This document shows, one piece after another, positions 26,095-34,559 of a stretch of DNA of 39,490 nt. How positions within the stretch are numbered: the first letter of the stretch is position 1; every line of letters begins with the position of its first letter. The notes under the pieces are model-generated. The model did not search any database and had not been told where the DNA came from. It saw only the letters and a list, made by a program, of their open reading frames with translations. The stretch lies in the NCBI RefSeq assembly GCF_010672085.1, contig NZ_JAAHHT010000070.1, positions 1 to 39,490 of the forward strand, written 5' to 3'. Source of the stretch: Okeania sp. SIO3I5. Lineage in GTDB: Bacteria; Cyanobacteriota; Cyanobacteriia; Cyanobacteriales; Microcoleaceae. Both the position numbers and the translations under genes were made by a program.

Positions 26095-26745
26095 TCAAAT
26101 AGACTCCGTTTCTTGCCTTAGCTGTTCAGCACGTTCATCACCAGTAGGAATCACATTTCCCTCAACATCGCACCAACGCAACCAAATACCCCGCATACCA
26201 TAGAATTTTCCTGACCATAAAGTCACCCCCAAGCCGACTTTTTCTAACCAAGTTTCCGTCATTTGCTCATAACCGCTCGCCCCCAACTTATACACTCGTA
26301 GCACAGACTCTCCCAAAATTTGGAAAGGATCGTAAACTACATAATACTCAACTCCTATCTTTGCATAATCTTCAAATTTACTACCCAACTCGTTCCCCTC
26401 TTCGTCAGAGACTACTTCCACTACCACATCTGGAGCTTTACCAACCCTCCAAGTAAAATAGCTGCGGTTTATTTTTTTGCTCCAGTCATCAGGTACTGTC
26501 ACACCCACACTCAAGAACACATCAGGTACTAAAGGTGGTTGTTCGACATCATAAAATATTCCCACATTCGCTGACACCAAAAACCGACGACTGCCATCTA
26601 CACCCAACCATGAACTATATAAACAGGTTGCTAGCAGACTTTGTTGTGCTCCCGAAAAAAAATCCACTGGAGTGTCATCCTCTATGATTAAATGGCTAAT
26701 ATCGGGTTCTGTTTCATCTGTTGTGATTTTAGAGTTCATATTCAT
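26095..26745 (-). CDS. Uma2 family putative endonuclease
   Basis: A 216-residue Uma2/DUF820 protein. The core comprises PLVPDVFLSVGVTVPDDW, then RVGKAPDVVVEVVSDEEG (candidate catalytic Asp and Glu) and SKFEDYAKIGVEYYVVYDP (Lys/Tyr region). It lacks the extended Q-rich tail of the first Uma2 gene and ends DERAEQLRQETESI, a short remnant of a similar coiled-coil tail that may have been cut when the repeats at 26037-26094 arose. It is transcribed towards the NACHT gene; no operon partner is visible. A second in-frame ATG two codons in is possible. Confidence 0.87.
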   Translation of the reverse strand: MNMNSKITTDETEPDISHLIIEDDTPVDFFSGAQQSLLATCLYSSWLGVDGSRRFLVSANVGIFYDVEQPPLVPDVFLSVGVTVPDDWSKKINRSYFTWRVGKAPDVVVEVVSDEEGNELGSKFEDYAKIGVEYYVVYDPFQILGESVLRVYKLGASGYEQMTETWLEKVGLGVTLWSGKFYGMRGIWLRWCDVEGNVIPTGDERAEQLRQETESI

Positions 26746-27188
26746 CTTGCTAATTTACTTAAAGGACAAAATATTTAGCTTCGTAGGTTGAACCTACTCA
26801 ATTACAGCGGCTTCCGAAGTTATGAGGTACACCCATCGCGGGCAAGATGCCCGCACTACAATATTTTCACCATTCACCTTGTACGTCATTTGCCCGAAAT
26901 CTGCTATAACTTTCTTCTTAAGATTATAGCAGTAAATCAACAGAATTCAATCATTTCGCTTACATATTTATTTAGTCTAGAGGCGATCGCTAACCTAACC
27001 TACTCAATTAACTTTTTTCCTCCATTCTAACTTCTGAAGACTGCGCAGATTCTCAAAACCATCAAAAATATAGCCAAAAAACTTAGTCTAGCTCCATACA
27101 ATTTTCAACAAGGTTTCAATATTTCCCTAAGTAAGTTAATCTAGTTCTTATGGTTTGATTTTGAATAGATAGAAAAAGGAAACAAATT
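26746..27188. other. Intergenic region before the TerB-like gene
   Basis: It contains a 31-nt repeat at 26828-26858 whose core GCGGGCAAGATGCCCGC is a hairpin, its exact inverted copy at 27804-27834 beyond the next gene, and a TAACCTAACCTACTCAATTA fragment (about 26989). The TerB-like gene promoter is expected in the last 150 bases. No other gene is supported. Confidence 0.45.
26828..26858. repeat. 31-nt repeat, inverted copy at 27804-27834
   Basis: Starts TACACCCATCGCGGGCAAGA and contains a 7-bp-stem hairpin. The pair flanks the TerB-like gene in opposite orientation with no mismatch. Confidence 0.7.
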
Positions 27189-27680
27189 ATGGCGACAAAT
27201 GAAGAGCAAATGATACCAGGTTCAGAATACCTGAAAAGGACTCAGGGTATTTCCTCAGCTCCCTTGGAAGCATATCTTAACTTTGGGTATGTACTGCTCG
27301 TTATTGCTGGAGCTGATGGAGATGTGCCAGAGTCAGAGATGAACTGGTTAATAAATCATCAACGGATGATTGGCGCTCCTGAAGAAGTGATAGAAAAATA
27401 CAAAACATTTGACTACAAGAATGCTAAGTTGGAAGACCTTTTGCCCAAGGTAAAAGGAGATGTTCCTAATTTTTCGGCATCAAGAACATTACTGTATCAT
27501 GCCATGAAAATGTCTCGAGCAGATAAGGATTACGCAAAAGAAGAGCAAGAAGCTGTAAAAAAAGCGGCTAAATTGTTGGGAGTTGAAGATGATATTACCA
27601 TTGCTCTAAATACATTAGTAGAGATGGAAGAAAATCTTGAGACTATGCTTAAGGCGCTGATTCATACTGAAACCTTGTAA
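27189..27680 (+). CDS. TerB-like (tellurite resistance B family) protein
   Basis: A 163-residue soluble helical protein. It fits the TerB-like fold: an acidic metal-binding first motif LLVIAGADGDVPESEM (about 37-52) and a second repeat HAMKMSRADKDYAKEEQEAV (about 103-122) followed by KKAAKLLGV. TerB-family proteins bind divalent metal and occur in stress-response and phage-resistance contexts; the specific role here is unknown. A ribosome site AAAAAGGAAAC lies just before ATG. It stands alone, flanked by 31-nt inverted repeats at 26828-26858 and 27804-27834, which may mark a mobile cassette or just common repeats. Confidence 0.75.
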   Translation: MATNEEQMIPGSEYLKRTQGISSAPLEAYLNFGYVLLVIAGADGDVPESEMNWLINHQRMIGAPEEVIEKYKTFDYKNAKLEDLLPKVKGDVPNFSASRTLLYHAMKMSRADKDYAKEEQEAVKKAAKLLGVEDDITIALNTLVEMEENLETMLKALIHTETL

Positions 27681-27713
27681 TTAGGCAGAATTATTGAAGT
27701 AGTTAAAGCTTTG

Positions 27714-27890
27714 TAGGTTGGGTTGACGTTAAGGAAACCCAACATTAATAGATACAGCATATTCCAGGTATATGAAGTACAGATATTAACAATTAAGTGT
27801 TTATAGTGCGGGCATCTTGCCCGCGATGGGTGTACTTAGGTGGAATATGCTGTCTATGTTGGGTTGCGCTGTCGCTTAACCCAACCTACG
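27714..27890. repeat. Nested palindromic elements between the TerB-like gene and tldD
   Basis: The outer arms are GTAGGTTGGGTTGACG and AACCCAACCTAC. Within them is a second element with ends ACAGCATATTCCA (about 27752) and TGGAATATGCTGT (about 27841). Inside that is the 31-nt repeat with AGTGCGGGCATCTTGCCCGC (27804-27834). This is element-in-element insertion. The outer unit without the inner one is seen at about 25951-26031. Confidence 0.7.
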
Positions 27891-27893
27891 AAA

Positions 27894-29387
27894 TTAACTA
27901 CCAGATCCACTACCTATCAAAATATCCCGCACCCTGACAGGTACACAACCATGAGTCATCTGAGCTAACTGCATCGGTTCCCCTTTCCCACAAATATTAG
28001 TACCGCACTGCTCCCATTCGGCAGCAGGTCCGACAGCATCAACGCTATTCCAAAAATCAGTCGTCATAGAATGATAAGTCACATCTTTCAACATTCCCAC
28101 AACTTTACCTTTTTTCACCTGCCAAAACGCATCCCCACCAAATTGAAAATTCCGCCGTTGTTGATCAATAGAAAAACTACCAATACCATCTATTAAAATT
28201 CCATCCTCAGTATCGGCAATCATTTCTGCTAAAGTTGCAGTATGACTCCCACCATCTGCACCCGCTTCTAATCCCAAATTGGGAATGCGCACCATAGGTA
28301 TACTGGACCAACTGTCGGCATAAGCACAACCATTACTGCTACCACGCCCCAGACGGTGAGCAGTTTCCCTGTCTGTGAGATAATCTACTAATACTCCATC
28401 CTTAACTACATACCATTCTTGAGACTTGACACCTTCATCATCATATCCTACCGTACTGCGACCTCCTGGTTGGATGCGATCGCATTTAAAGTTAACCCAG
28501 GGGGCAGCATATTGGAGTTTACCCATTTTATCGGTAGTGGCAAAACTTGTACCTGCAAAATTAGACTCATAACCATAAACTCGGTCTAATTCTGTGGGAT
28601 GTCCGACTGATTCGTGAATGGTTAAAAATAGATTCGTTGGCTTTAAAATTAAAGTGGAACGAATATCAGCGGGTCCCTTGGGAGCATGAACTTTTTCTAT
28701 TGCTTCGCTGGCAACTCGCTCTACTTGACTGAATAAATTGGTAGGGTTAATATGTTCGTATCCAATATTCAAAGGAGGTCGTTCATAACTACGACTTTGA
28801 GCATCATTATTAGCAATAGCTGTACAACTAAACGCCGGATAGCTACGGTAAATTGTTTGGTTAATTAGGGAATCATTTGTAGAAGCAAATATTTTCTCTT
28901 CTTTGGTAAACCTGAGAAAAGAAAAAGCTTTTTTAATCCCCTGCTGTTCATAACTTAATAATTTCTCATTCAGACTTAAAAGTAGTTCCGCCTTTTCCTG
29001 AATCGGAACAGTAAACGGATCAATTTCGATAGGAGTAACGTAAGTATCGCGGTAAGTTTCTACGGGTACTAACTGTACCGGTGTTTTTTGAGATAGACGA
29101 CTACCTTTAGCAATATCCACTGCTAAGGCAACAACTCTAGTTATTTCTTCAGGTGTTTGGCGATGACTAGCAGCAAAACCCCAAGCACCCTTGAGCAAAA
29201 CTCGGACTCCAAAACCAGAGCTAACTTTATCTTGTAGTTGCTTAAGAGAGCGATCGCTAGCTGTCAAATTTTGAGAACGGTAACTACATAACCGAATATC
29301 CCCATATTCACATCCTGCCTGACGAATTAGGTCTATTGCTAATGTTGCTAATTCTGTAGTTTGAATTTTTACTGGTGCTTGTACCAT
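27894..29387 (-). CDS. tldD: TldD/PmbA family metalloprotease (TldD-type)
   Basis: A cytoplasmic zinc metallopeptidase. In enterobacteria TldD pairs with TldE/PmbA to degrade unfolded peptides and mature microcin B17; the cyanobacterial substrate is unknown. The protein is 497 residues. The metal site is HESVGHPTELDR at 258-269 (the HExxxH arrangement, His258 and His263 with Glu259). A downstream GTSFATTDKMG segment and the C-terminal GTNICGKGEPMQLAQMTHGC region are typical. Length is normal. The partner pmbA gene is not in the window. The stop lies next to repeat DNA (27890), but the C-terminus VRVRDILIGSGSGS looks normal. Confidence 0.93.
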   Translation of the reverse strand: MVQAPVKIQTTELATLAIDLIRQAGCEYGDIRLCSYRSQNLTASDRSLKQLQDKVSSGFGVRVLLKGAWGFAASHRQTPEEITRVVALAVDIAKGSRLSQKTPVQLVPVETYRDTYVTPIEIDPFTVPIQEKAELLLSLNEKLLSYEQQGIKKAFSFLRFTKEEKIFASTNDSLINQTIYRSYPAFSCTAIANNDAQSRSYERPPLNIGYEHINPTNLFSQVERVASEAIEKVHAPKGPADIRSTLILKPTNLFLTIHESVGHPTELDRVYGYESNFAGTSFATTDKMGKLQYAAPWVNFKCDRIQPGGRSTVGYDDEGVKSQEWYVVKDGVLVDYLTDRETAHRLGRGSSNGCAYADSWSSIPMVRIPNLGLEAGADGGSHTATLAEMIADTEDGILIDGIGSFSIDQQRRNFQFGGDAFWQVKKGKVVGMLKDVTYHSMTTDFWNSVDAVGPAAEWEQCGTNICGKGEPMQLAQMTHGCVPVRVRDILIGSGSGS

Positions 29388-29455
29388 TTTTTTCTTAGTA
29401 TTAATTTTGCCTTATATATTGTATACTATCAAAGAAGAAAGCGGGTTTATTGCTA

Positions 29456-29572
29456 TAGCGCTAGGGAACAGGGAAGAGGGAACAGGGAACAGGAGACTAT
29501 TAAAGGGTTTTTCCTGCGGAAATGCTCCGCAAACAGGATTTATAAATGTCCTAACTTTTGCTTCGACTGCTA
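29456..29572. mobile_element. TATAGC-family MITE inserted at TA (empty site visible)
   Basis: A 117-bp element bounded by TAGCGC and GACTGCTA with TA on both sides, inside unit 1 of the tandem array. Removing it with one TA restores GGGTTTATTGCTATTGTTTT, which matches units 2 and 3. The interior has GGGAACA units, the hairpin TGCGGAAATGCTCCGCA, and TTTATAAATGTCCTAAC. Confidence 0.75.
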
Positions 29573-29697
29573 TATTGTTTTTTTTAATCCCTAAATTTCC
29601 TCGAAAAACCTGGTTTCTGTATAAGAAATATTTGGGATAGGTGGTGCGTTACATTTCATTAACGCACCCTACTAGACTCCTAAATTTCTACAATAAA

Positions 29698-29811
29698 TAG
29701 GACTTACGCATGAACGCTATTGGTAGGGTGTGTTTCTGCTAAGAGCGGACATGAAAAGCGCGCTTAGTAACGCACCAAAGCACTATATATAGAGCCTTTG
29801 CGTAAGTCCTG
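29698..29811. mobile_element. CAGGACTTACGC-family MITE, target duplication ATAAA (empty site visible)
   Basis: A 114-bp copy with left end TAGGACTTACGC (first base changed) and right end GCGTAAGTCCTG, flanked by ATAAA on both sides (29693-29697, 29812-29816). Its interior differs from the other copies and carries GGTAGGGTGTGTTT and TAACGCACC segments. Removing the element and one ATAAA restores the unit-to-unit junction seen at about 29955-29980. Confidence 0.85.
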
Positions 29812-30290
29812 ATAAATTAAACAAGAAAACGGGTTTATTACTATTTTTTTTATCCCTAAATTTCCTAAAAAAACCGGTTTCTGTATAAGAAATATTTGGG
29901 ATAGGCGGTGCGTTACATTTCATTAACGCACCCTACTAGACTCCTAAATTTCTACAATAAATCAAACAATAAACCGGGTTTATTACTATTTTTTTTAATT
30001 CCTAAATTCCCTCGAAAAACCTGGTTTCTGTATAAGAAATATTTGGGATAGGCGGTGCGTTACATTTCATTAACGCACCCTACTAGACTCCTAAATTTCC
30101 TCAATAAATCAGATTTATGGGTAAGTTTTAATCTAGGTATAAATTATAAGTATTCACCTCAAACACTACTTGTTCCCTAACTATTAGACATCTCCGATAA
30201 TCAAAAATCAAATCAATCCCATGCCCTATATACATCAATTATTTCCCCCTATTCCTGTAGGGGCGATTCGCGAATCGCCCCTACTCCCTA

Positions 30291-30878
30291 TTACCAAATA
30301 GTCTCCAAATCTAATACAAATCCAGGCAAAACATTCTCTCCAGAAACCGTCTCATAATTTACCAATATTTCCATTTCTTGCTGAGGGCGATAAACTTCTA
30401 CTTCTCGTTTTTTTCGATTAATTAACCATCCTAACAATGCACCATTTGCTATATACTCCAACATCTTTTCTCGTGTTTTGGGCAAAGTATCGCTAGGAGA
30501 CATTAATTCCACCACAAAATCAGGACATAAAGGTGCAAACTTATCTTGTTCTTCAAGAGTTAAACTATCCCAACGTTCAAGTTTTACCCAAGAAGCATCA
30601 GGAGAACGTTCGGCTCCATTTGGTAAAGTAAAACCTCCATTTGAATCAAATACTTTACCCAAATTATTCTGACGACTCCACGCTTTTAGTTGATAATTTA
30701 AGTCGGCATTACGTTCGCTTGTATTTCCTCCTGTAGGTGGCATAATAATTAATTCTCCTGTGGCAGTTCTTTCAAATCTTAAATCATCATTTTCTTGACA
30801 AAGTTGCCAAAATTGTTCTTGGGTGAGATTAATTTTTAATTCTAATCTGGGTGGTAAATAAATTGTCGATGTTTCCAT
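30291..30878 (-). CDS. Uma2 family putative endonuclease
   Basis: A 195-residue Uma2/DUF820 protein of full family length and the most typical of the three in the window. The N-terminus contains LTQEQFWQLCQENDDLRFER (candidate active-site Glu-rich helix) and GELIIMPPTGGNTSERNADL. The core comprises SPDASWVKLERWDSL, LCPDFVVELMSPSD and KTREKMLEYIANGALLGWLI, so the PD..E..K/R order of the nuclease fold is present. A GAGGC ribosome site lies eight bases before ATG. It sits divergently from the AMIN-domain gene across 152 bp. Function in vivo is not established for this family. Confidence 0.92.
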   Translation of the reverse strand: METSTIYLPPRLELKINLTQEQFWQLCQENDDLRFERTATGELIIMPPTGGNTSERNADLNYQLKAWSRQNNLGKVFDSNGGFTLPNGAERSPDASWVKLERWDSLTLEEQDKFAPLCPDFVVELMSPSDTLPKTREKMLEYIANGALLGWLINRKKREVEVYRPQQEMEILVNYETVSGENVLPGFVLDLETIW

Positions 30879-31030
30879 AACTTTGCCTCTTTTACCATTC
30901 TTATGTTAATCTGAAGTTTGTCTAAACTATTTTAGAGAATGTTCTATATTTAGTCCAGTTTGACAAACTTTGTAAATTATAAATTGTAGCTCAATAATTC
31001 AATAGTTGTGGCATTGTGAGGAGTTAACTT

Positions 31031-32509
31031 ATGGCAAGTCAATATCAAAAAAATCTGTCAAAATTCAAATCTCAATTAAAATTTATTAGTTTATTGGGAA
31101 CACTGGCAATAAGTTTTAATTTTCCTAGGCCAGTTTTTGCCGCTTTCTTAACAAACTGGTTTTTTGATCCAGATAATAACCAACTTCAATTTACTCTCCC
31201 AGCAGGTAAAATTCCTAGTTATTCTGTTGAAAACCAATCTACTCGTCTAGTTGTCTACATTCCAGATACCGAAGTTAGTGTAGATGTGACTGAATTATAT
31301 CCAGTAGGGATGGTACGTCGAGTTAGTCTCTCTCAAGAGCAACCAACACAAGCAAAAGTTACTATAGATTTTGCGCCAGAAGTAGCTATATCTAATAAAC
31401 AAGTCAAATTAGAACAAGTCGAACCGCAAGAAAATAGTTGGCAGTTGCGTCTACTTGTAAATCAGGAAGAAATCTCAACTCCAGCAGTTCCAAGAGCTTT
31501 AGATGGAAATTATGTAGAACCAGCAACAACAGCAACACAAACCACAGAATCAGAAATAGATTCTGTAGAACCAGCAACGACAACTACACAAACCACAGAA
31601 GTACAAAATTTGGAATCTACTGTTGAAGAAGACGATCGAGCTTCTACTCAACCAAAGCAAAGTCGTGTAGGTTTTCTAGAAACAGATCCAAAAGATGAAT
31701 CTCCTCTACCAAACCCCCCTCCTTCAGCAGATCCTTCCATTCCATTCCTGGTTATTCCTACTGATAAACCAGATGATGTCAGTTCTCCATTAATAGATGC
31801 TTTGGGCGATCGACAGTCTCCTACTGAACCCTCTGAAATTGGAGAAGTGCCGCAACTTCAAACTCAAGAAACTGAAGATACTTTTATTCCACCTCCCCCA
31901 GAACCTGAACCTTTAGAAGAACCAAACTATAACACTACAAGATCGGTAGATGTGATTTCTTTTGGAGAACCTTTACCTGGAGTTTCGGAGCGAAAGCGAT
32001 CTGAAGATGATGTTTCTATATTAATTGAGGAAGGAGAGATAATAGCTTTAGTTTACCCCACTGGAAAGATTACACTACCACGCGGTATTGAGACACAAGA
32101 AGTTTTGTTGTTGGAGAAGGCGATCGCTGATAAATCTGGTAGAATTATAGTACCAGCTAAAACACCTGTAGTCGGTGGTTTTGATACTAAGAAGCGCGGT
32201 AGTAAATTTACCGCCAGAGCTATATATTTCAATGGCCGTCTTATCCCTTTTGCTGCTCGATCTGAATTGCTCCGAGGACGCCCTGATGTTAATGAAAAGG
32301 TTTTAATAGGTAGTAGTGCTGGTGGGGGATTAGGATTATTACTCCTAACTGGATCTGGTTTTGGTTTCTTAGCAGGAGCAGCCCTTGGAGCTGGTACTGT
32401 TCTTCTCGCTTCTCCTCGTTCCGTCACCATTGAACCAGAGCATATTGTAGAAGTTCGTGTTCTTGAAGATTTACCCCGCTCCAAATTTTATGATTTCAAC
32501 AATTTTTAG
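31031..32509 (+). CDS. AMIN-domain periplasmic/envelope protein
   Basis: A 492-residue exported protein. The signal peptide is about 1-37, with a hydrophobic core FISLLGTLAISF and likely cleavage after PVFA. An AMIN domain follows (about 38-145: TNWFFDPDNNQLQFTLPAGK, TRLVVYIPDT, AKVTIDFAPE), the peptidoglycan-targeting module found on AmiC amidases and type IV pilus PilQ. The middle (about 160-310) is a low-complexity linker rich in P, T, E and Q with a duplicated EPATT.TQTTE unit. The C-terminal part has a glycine-rich hydrophobic segment LIGSSAGGGLGLLLLTGSGF, probably membrane-associated. There is no amidase or peptidase domain, so it may be structural or scaffold. The GAGGAG ribosome site is well placed before ATG. 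Confidence 0.82.
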   Translation: MASQYQKNLSKFKSQLKFISLLGTLAISFNFPRPVFAAFLTNWFFDPDNNQLQFTLPAGKIPSYSVENQSTRLVVYIPDTEVSVDVTELYPVGMVRRVSLSQEQPTQAKVTIDFAPEVAISNKQVKLEQVEPQENSWQLRLLVNQEEISTPAVPRALDGNYVEPATTATQTTESEIDSVEPATTTTQTTEVQNLESTVEEDDRASTQPKQSRVGFLETDPKDESPLPNPPPSADPSIPFLVIPTDKPDDVSSPLIDALGDRQSPTEPSEIGEVPQLQTQETEDTFIPPPPEPEPLEEPNYNTTRSVDVISFGEPLPGVSERKRSEDDVSILIEEGEIIALVYPTGKITLPRGIETQEVLLLEKAIADKSGRIIVPAKTPVVGGFDTKKRGSKFTARAIYFNGRLIPFAARSELLRGRPDVNEKVLIGSSAGGGLGLLLLTGSGFGFLAGAALGAGTVLLASPRSVTIEPEHIVEVRVLEDLPRSKFYDFNNF

Positions 32510-33090
32510 GGGGTCATTTCAGTTATCAGTTATCAGTACCTCCTGCTGTTTACTCCGCATTCCGCAGGAAACCAGGAGGCTTGAAAATGCAGAAGATTCT
32601 TTTTTTTACGCTCTTGAAAGAGGAGGCTTGAAACCAAAATTTTTCGGTCATTTCAGTTATCAGTTATCAGTACCTCTGGCTAAACCCAGAGGCTTGAAAC
32701 ACAAAAATTGATTTTTTCTTGGTCGATTGGATATGGCGAGGAAACCTCGCCATCCCTCGACCGCTTTTTCATCTCCTTAAAAGGGGAGGCTTTAGACCTA
32801 ATTTTTTGGTAATTCTAATTATTGCTCTGCTGAATAAATCTAAAAGTCTTTACAGATAAAGGTTATAGCCTTTTTCAATCCCGAAAAAGTGCAACTTTTC
32901 CAGCTAAAACTACCAAAAAGTTAGGATTTTAGGGAGACCAAGGGTAGAAAAATCAAGGAAAAATTATTCCTCCTACTTTACTCTGTCTTCCCACACTTCC
33001 CACACTTCCCACACTCCCCACACTCCCCACACTTCCCACACTTCCCACACTCCCCACACTCCCCACACTCCCTGTTCCCTGTTCCCTTAG
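32510..33090. other. Intergenic repeats between the AMIN and DUF3172 genes
   Basis: Convergent gene ends with no gene between. It contains two TCAGTTATCAGTTATCAGTA repeats (about 32519 and 32655), three copies of a GAGGAGGCTTGAAACC / GGGGAGGCTTTAGACC repeat ending TTTTTCGGT or TTTTTTGGT (about 32610-32650, 32690 and 32775-32812), and a TTCCCACAC nonamer array (32985-33072). Confidence 0.5.
32985..33072. repeat. Tandem nonamer array (TTCCCACAC / CCCCACACT)
   Basis: About nine 9-bp units alternate between TTCCCACAC and TCCCCACAC. Like the array at 14990-15093 it ends next to the stop codon of a minus-strand gene and is followed by CTGTTCCCTGTTCCC. Confidence 0.85.
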
Positions 33091-33600
33091 TTAGAAATTG
33101 TTATTTTCAGGTGAAGTAAACCCTGGCCCTATATTTTTAAAGAATAGGTTTTCAGCGCCGTCATTTTGATAAATGCAATCAATCTCTGGTTCATCGTTAA
33201 TATTTCCTGTATACCCGAAGGTATTCATCCGGTTTTTACAATCACGCACTTGATCGTTGTTGACTAATTTTCTTTGCTGTAGAATTTCCCAGTTACTTCT
33301 GCGGATAACACATCCTGGTTTTAAATTTGGCTGAGATACGTATACATTAAAAGGGTTTAAAGTCAAGAAAATGCGCATATTCGTTACCATCGCGCTAGCT
33401 CCAAACTGTACACAAATTTCGGGGTTAGGTGAGCTGCGATCTATAAATTCACTAGAGGCCATGTTTCTTGGGGTAAAATTAGCAGTGGAGCTAAAAGCAA
33501 TGCCAATGCCAATACCCAAAACAAATACTCCTGCTAAAATTGCCATAGTAGCATAATTGAATCTGGATGGTTGGCTAGTGGTTTGAGTTCTACGTTTCAT
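33091..33600 (-). CDS. DUF3172 domain protein
   Basis: A 169-residue cyanobacterial protein of the DUF3172 family. After a basic N-terminus (MKRRTQTTSQPSRFNYATM) comes one membrane segment, roughly residues 19-38 (AILAGVFVLGIGIGIAFSST), which makes it a single-pass membrane or anchored protein. The conserved domain follows, with NPEICVQFGASAMVTNMRIF, LNPFNVYVSQPNLKPGCVIR, VRDCKNRMNTFGYTGNI and cysteine pairs. Function is unknown. ATG at 33600 is preferred over an in-frame TTG two codons upstream. An ORF-like gap of 282 bp separates it from the divergent clpS. Confidence 0.85.
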   Translation of the reverse strand: MKRRTQTTSQPSRFNYATMAILAGVFVLGIGIGIAFSSTANFTPRNMASSEFIDRSSPNPEICVQFGASAMVTNMRIFLTLNPFNVYVSQPNLKPGCVIRRSNWEILQQRKLVNNDQVRDCKNRMNTFGYTGNINDEPEIDCIYQNDGAENLFFKNIGPGFTSPENNNF

Positions 33601-33882
33601 ATACAATTTTTTTTTAAGTTATTAGAGTTGCTTTTAGGCCATTAATCATGGGCAAAGCTCAATTGATGTTTTTCCTAACATAATCCCTATAATTATAAAT
33701 TTTAGCAGGGAATTCACAGTTCTTTCAAATTAGGGGCTTTAAGTCAAAAGTCAAAATAAAAAAGTCAGATAACAAAAAAATCAGATTTTTTGTCTACTAT
33801 CCTACTTTAATATTAAGTTTTATGTTATATATATAAAAATATCAACCTAATATTAGTTTGCTTAAGTAAGCGGGATAGAATA
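33601..33882. other. Divergent promoter region between the DUF3172 gene and clpS
   Basis: AT-rich, with TATTAAGTTTTATGTTATATAT-like sequence shortly before clpS that could hold a -10 element; no firm promoter call. No gene or strong repeat was seen. Confidence 0.3.
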
Positions 33883-34170
33883 GTGTCTGTAAAGACTATA
33901 GAAAAACCTACCACTTCCACAGTCCGCAAAACTGCACCCCGTTATCGTGTTTTACTCCATAACGATGATTTTAACAGCATGGAGTATGTAGTGCAGGTAT
34001 TGATGAAGACTGTACCGAGTTTAACTCAACCTCAAGCTGTTAGTATAATGATGGAAGCTCACTCGAATGGTATTGCATTGGTAATTATCTGCGCTTTAGA
34101 ACCGGCTGAGTTCTACTGCGAAAATTTGAAAAATCATGGACTAACCAGCACCATAGAACCTGATGAGTGA
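33883..34170 (+). CDS. clpS: ATP-dependent Clp protease adaptor ClpS
   Basis: An N-degron adaptor that hands substrates with N-terminal Phe, Leu, Tyr or Trp to ClpC/ClpA-ClpP. The 95-residue protein has a flexible N-terminal extension (1-20) and the folded core YRVLLHNDDFNSMEYVVQVL (22-41), including the HNDD..M motif of the substrate pocket, then LTQPQAVSIMMEAHSNG. The C-terminal AEFYCENLKNHGLTSTIEPDE is normal. It starts at GTG (33883) without a strong ribosome site. Cyanobacteria usually have two ClpS paralogues; this looks like the canonical ClpS1. Second-strongest alternative: none. Confidence 0.95.
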   Translation: MSVKTIEKPTTSTVRKTAPRYRVLLHNDDFNSMEYVVQVLMKTVPSLTQPQAVSIMMEAHSNGIALVIICALEPAEFYCENLKNHGLTSTIEPDE

Positions 34171-34559
34171 TTTAATTTATAACAATAGAAACCGGGTTTC
34201 TCGACTGAGGAACTCGGTTTCTTGTTTTTACATGGAAATAGGAAGTAGGGAGTAGGGAGAAATATCATGTTCGGTTGAATAGTTATAAATAAAAATGGAG
34301 GAGTAATGAGTAATGAGTAATGAGTAATGAGTAAGGAGTAAGGAGTCAGGAGTCAGAAGGGAAGAAGAGGGAATTTTAAGCTATAAAGAAAAAGAAGAAA
34401 AAGTTTTTTTATCACGCTCTTATCCGGACATGGTATAAGGAGTAGGGAGTAGGCAGAAGTAATTATCCATTATCCATTAATGAAAGACGTCTAATTTATA
34501 TCTTAATTATAAACCTAAATATCCTAATTCATAGTTTGATTTACTAACGGCAAGTTTTT
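34171..34559. other. Intergenic region downstream of clpS
   Basis: It begins with an inverted pair AAACCGGGTTTCTCG and AACTCGGTTTCTT (34190-34224), which could act as a clpS terminator followed by TTTTT. It then holds a GAGTAAT tandem run (about 34302-34334) passing into GGAGTCA units (about 34339-34357), and a TCCATTATCCATTA fragment. No gene. Confidence 0.5.

Larger units (their letters stand above)
29443..30110. repeat. Three-unit tandem array, period about 145 bp
   Basis: Units start at GGGTTTATT(G/A)CTAT at 29443, 29831 and 29976. Each contains ATCCCTAAATTTCC-like sequence, GGTTTCTGTATAAGAAATAT and a palindrome GGTGCGTTACATTTCATTAA closing with CGCACC. Unit 1 has been lengthened by two separate insertions; units 2 and 3 show the empty sites. 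Confidence 0.85.
29388..30290. other. Intergenic tandem-array region between the third Uma2 gene and tldD
   Basis: About 0.9 kb without a gene. Most of it is the 145-bp tandem array at 29443-30110 with two inserted elements (29456-29572, 29698-29811). A left end of the TAGACATCTCC family starts near 30188. A palindrome based on GGGGCGATTCGCGAATCGCC (about 30250-30269) lies just after the Uma2 stop codon. Confidence 0.5.
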
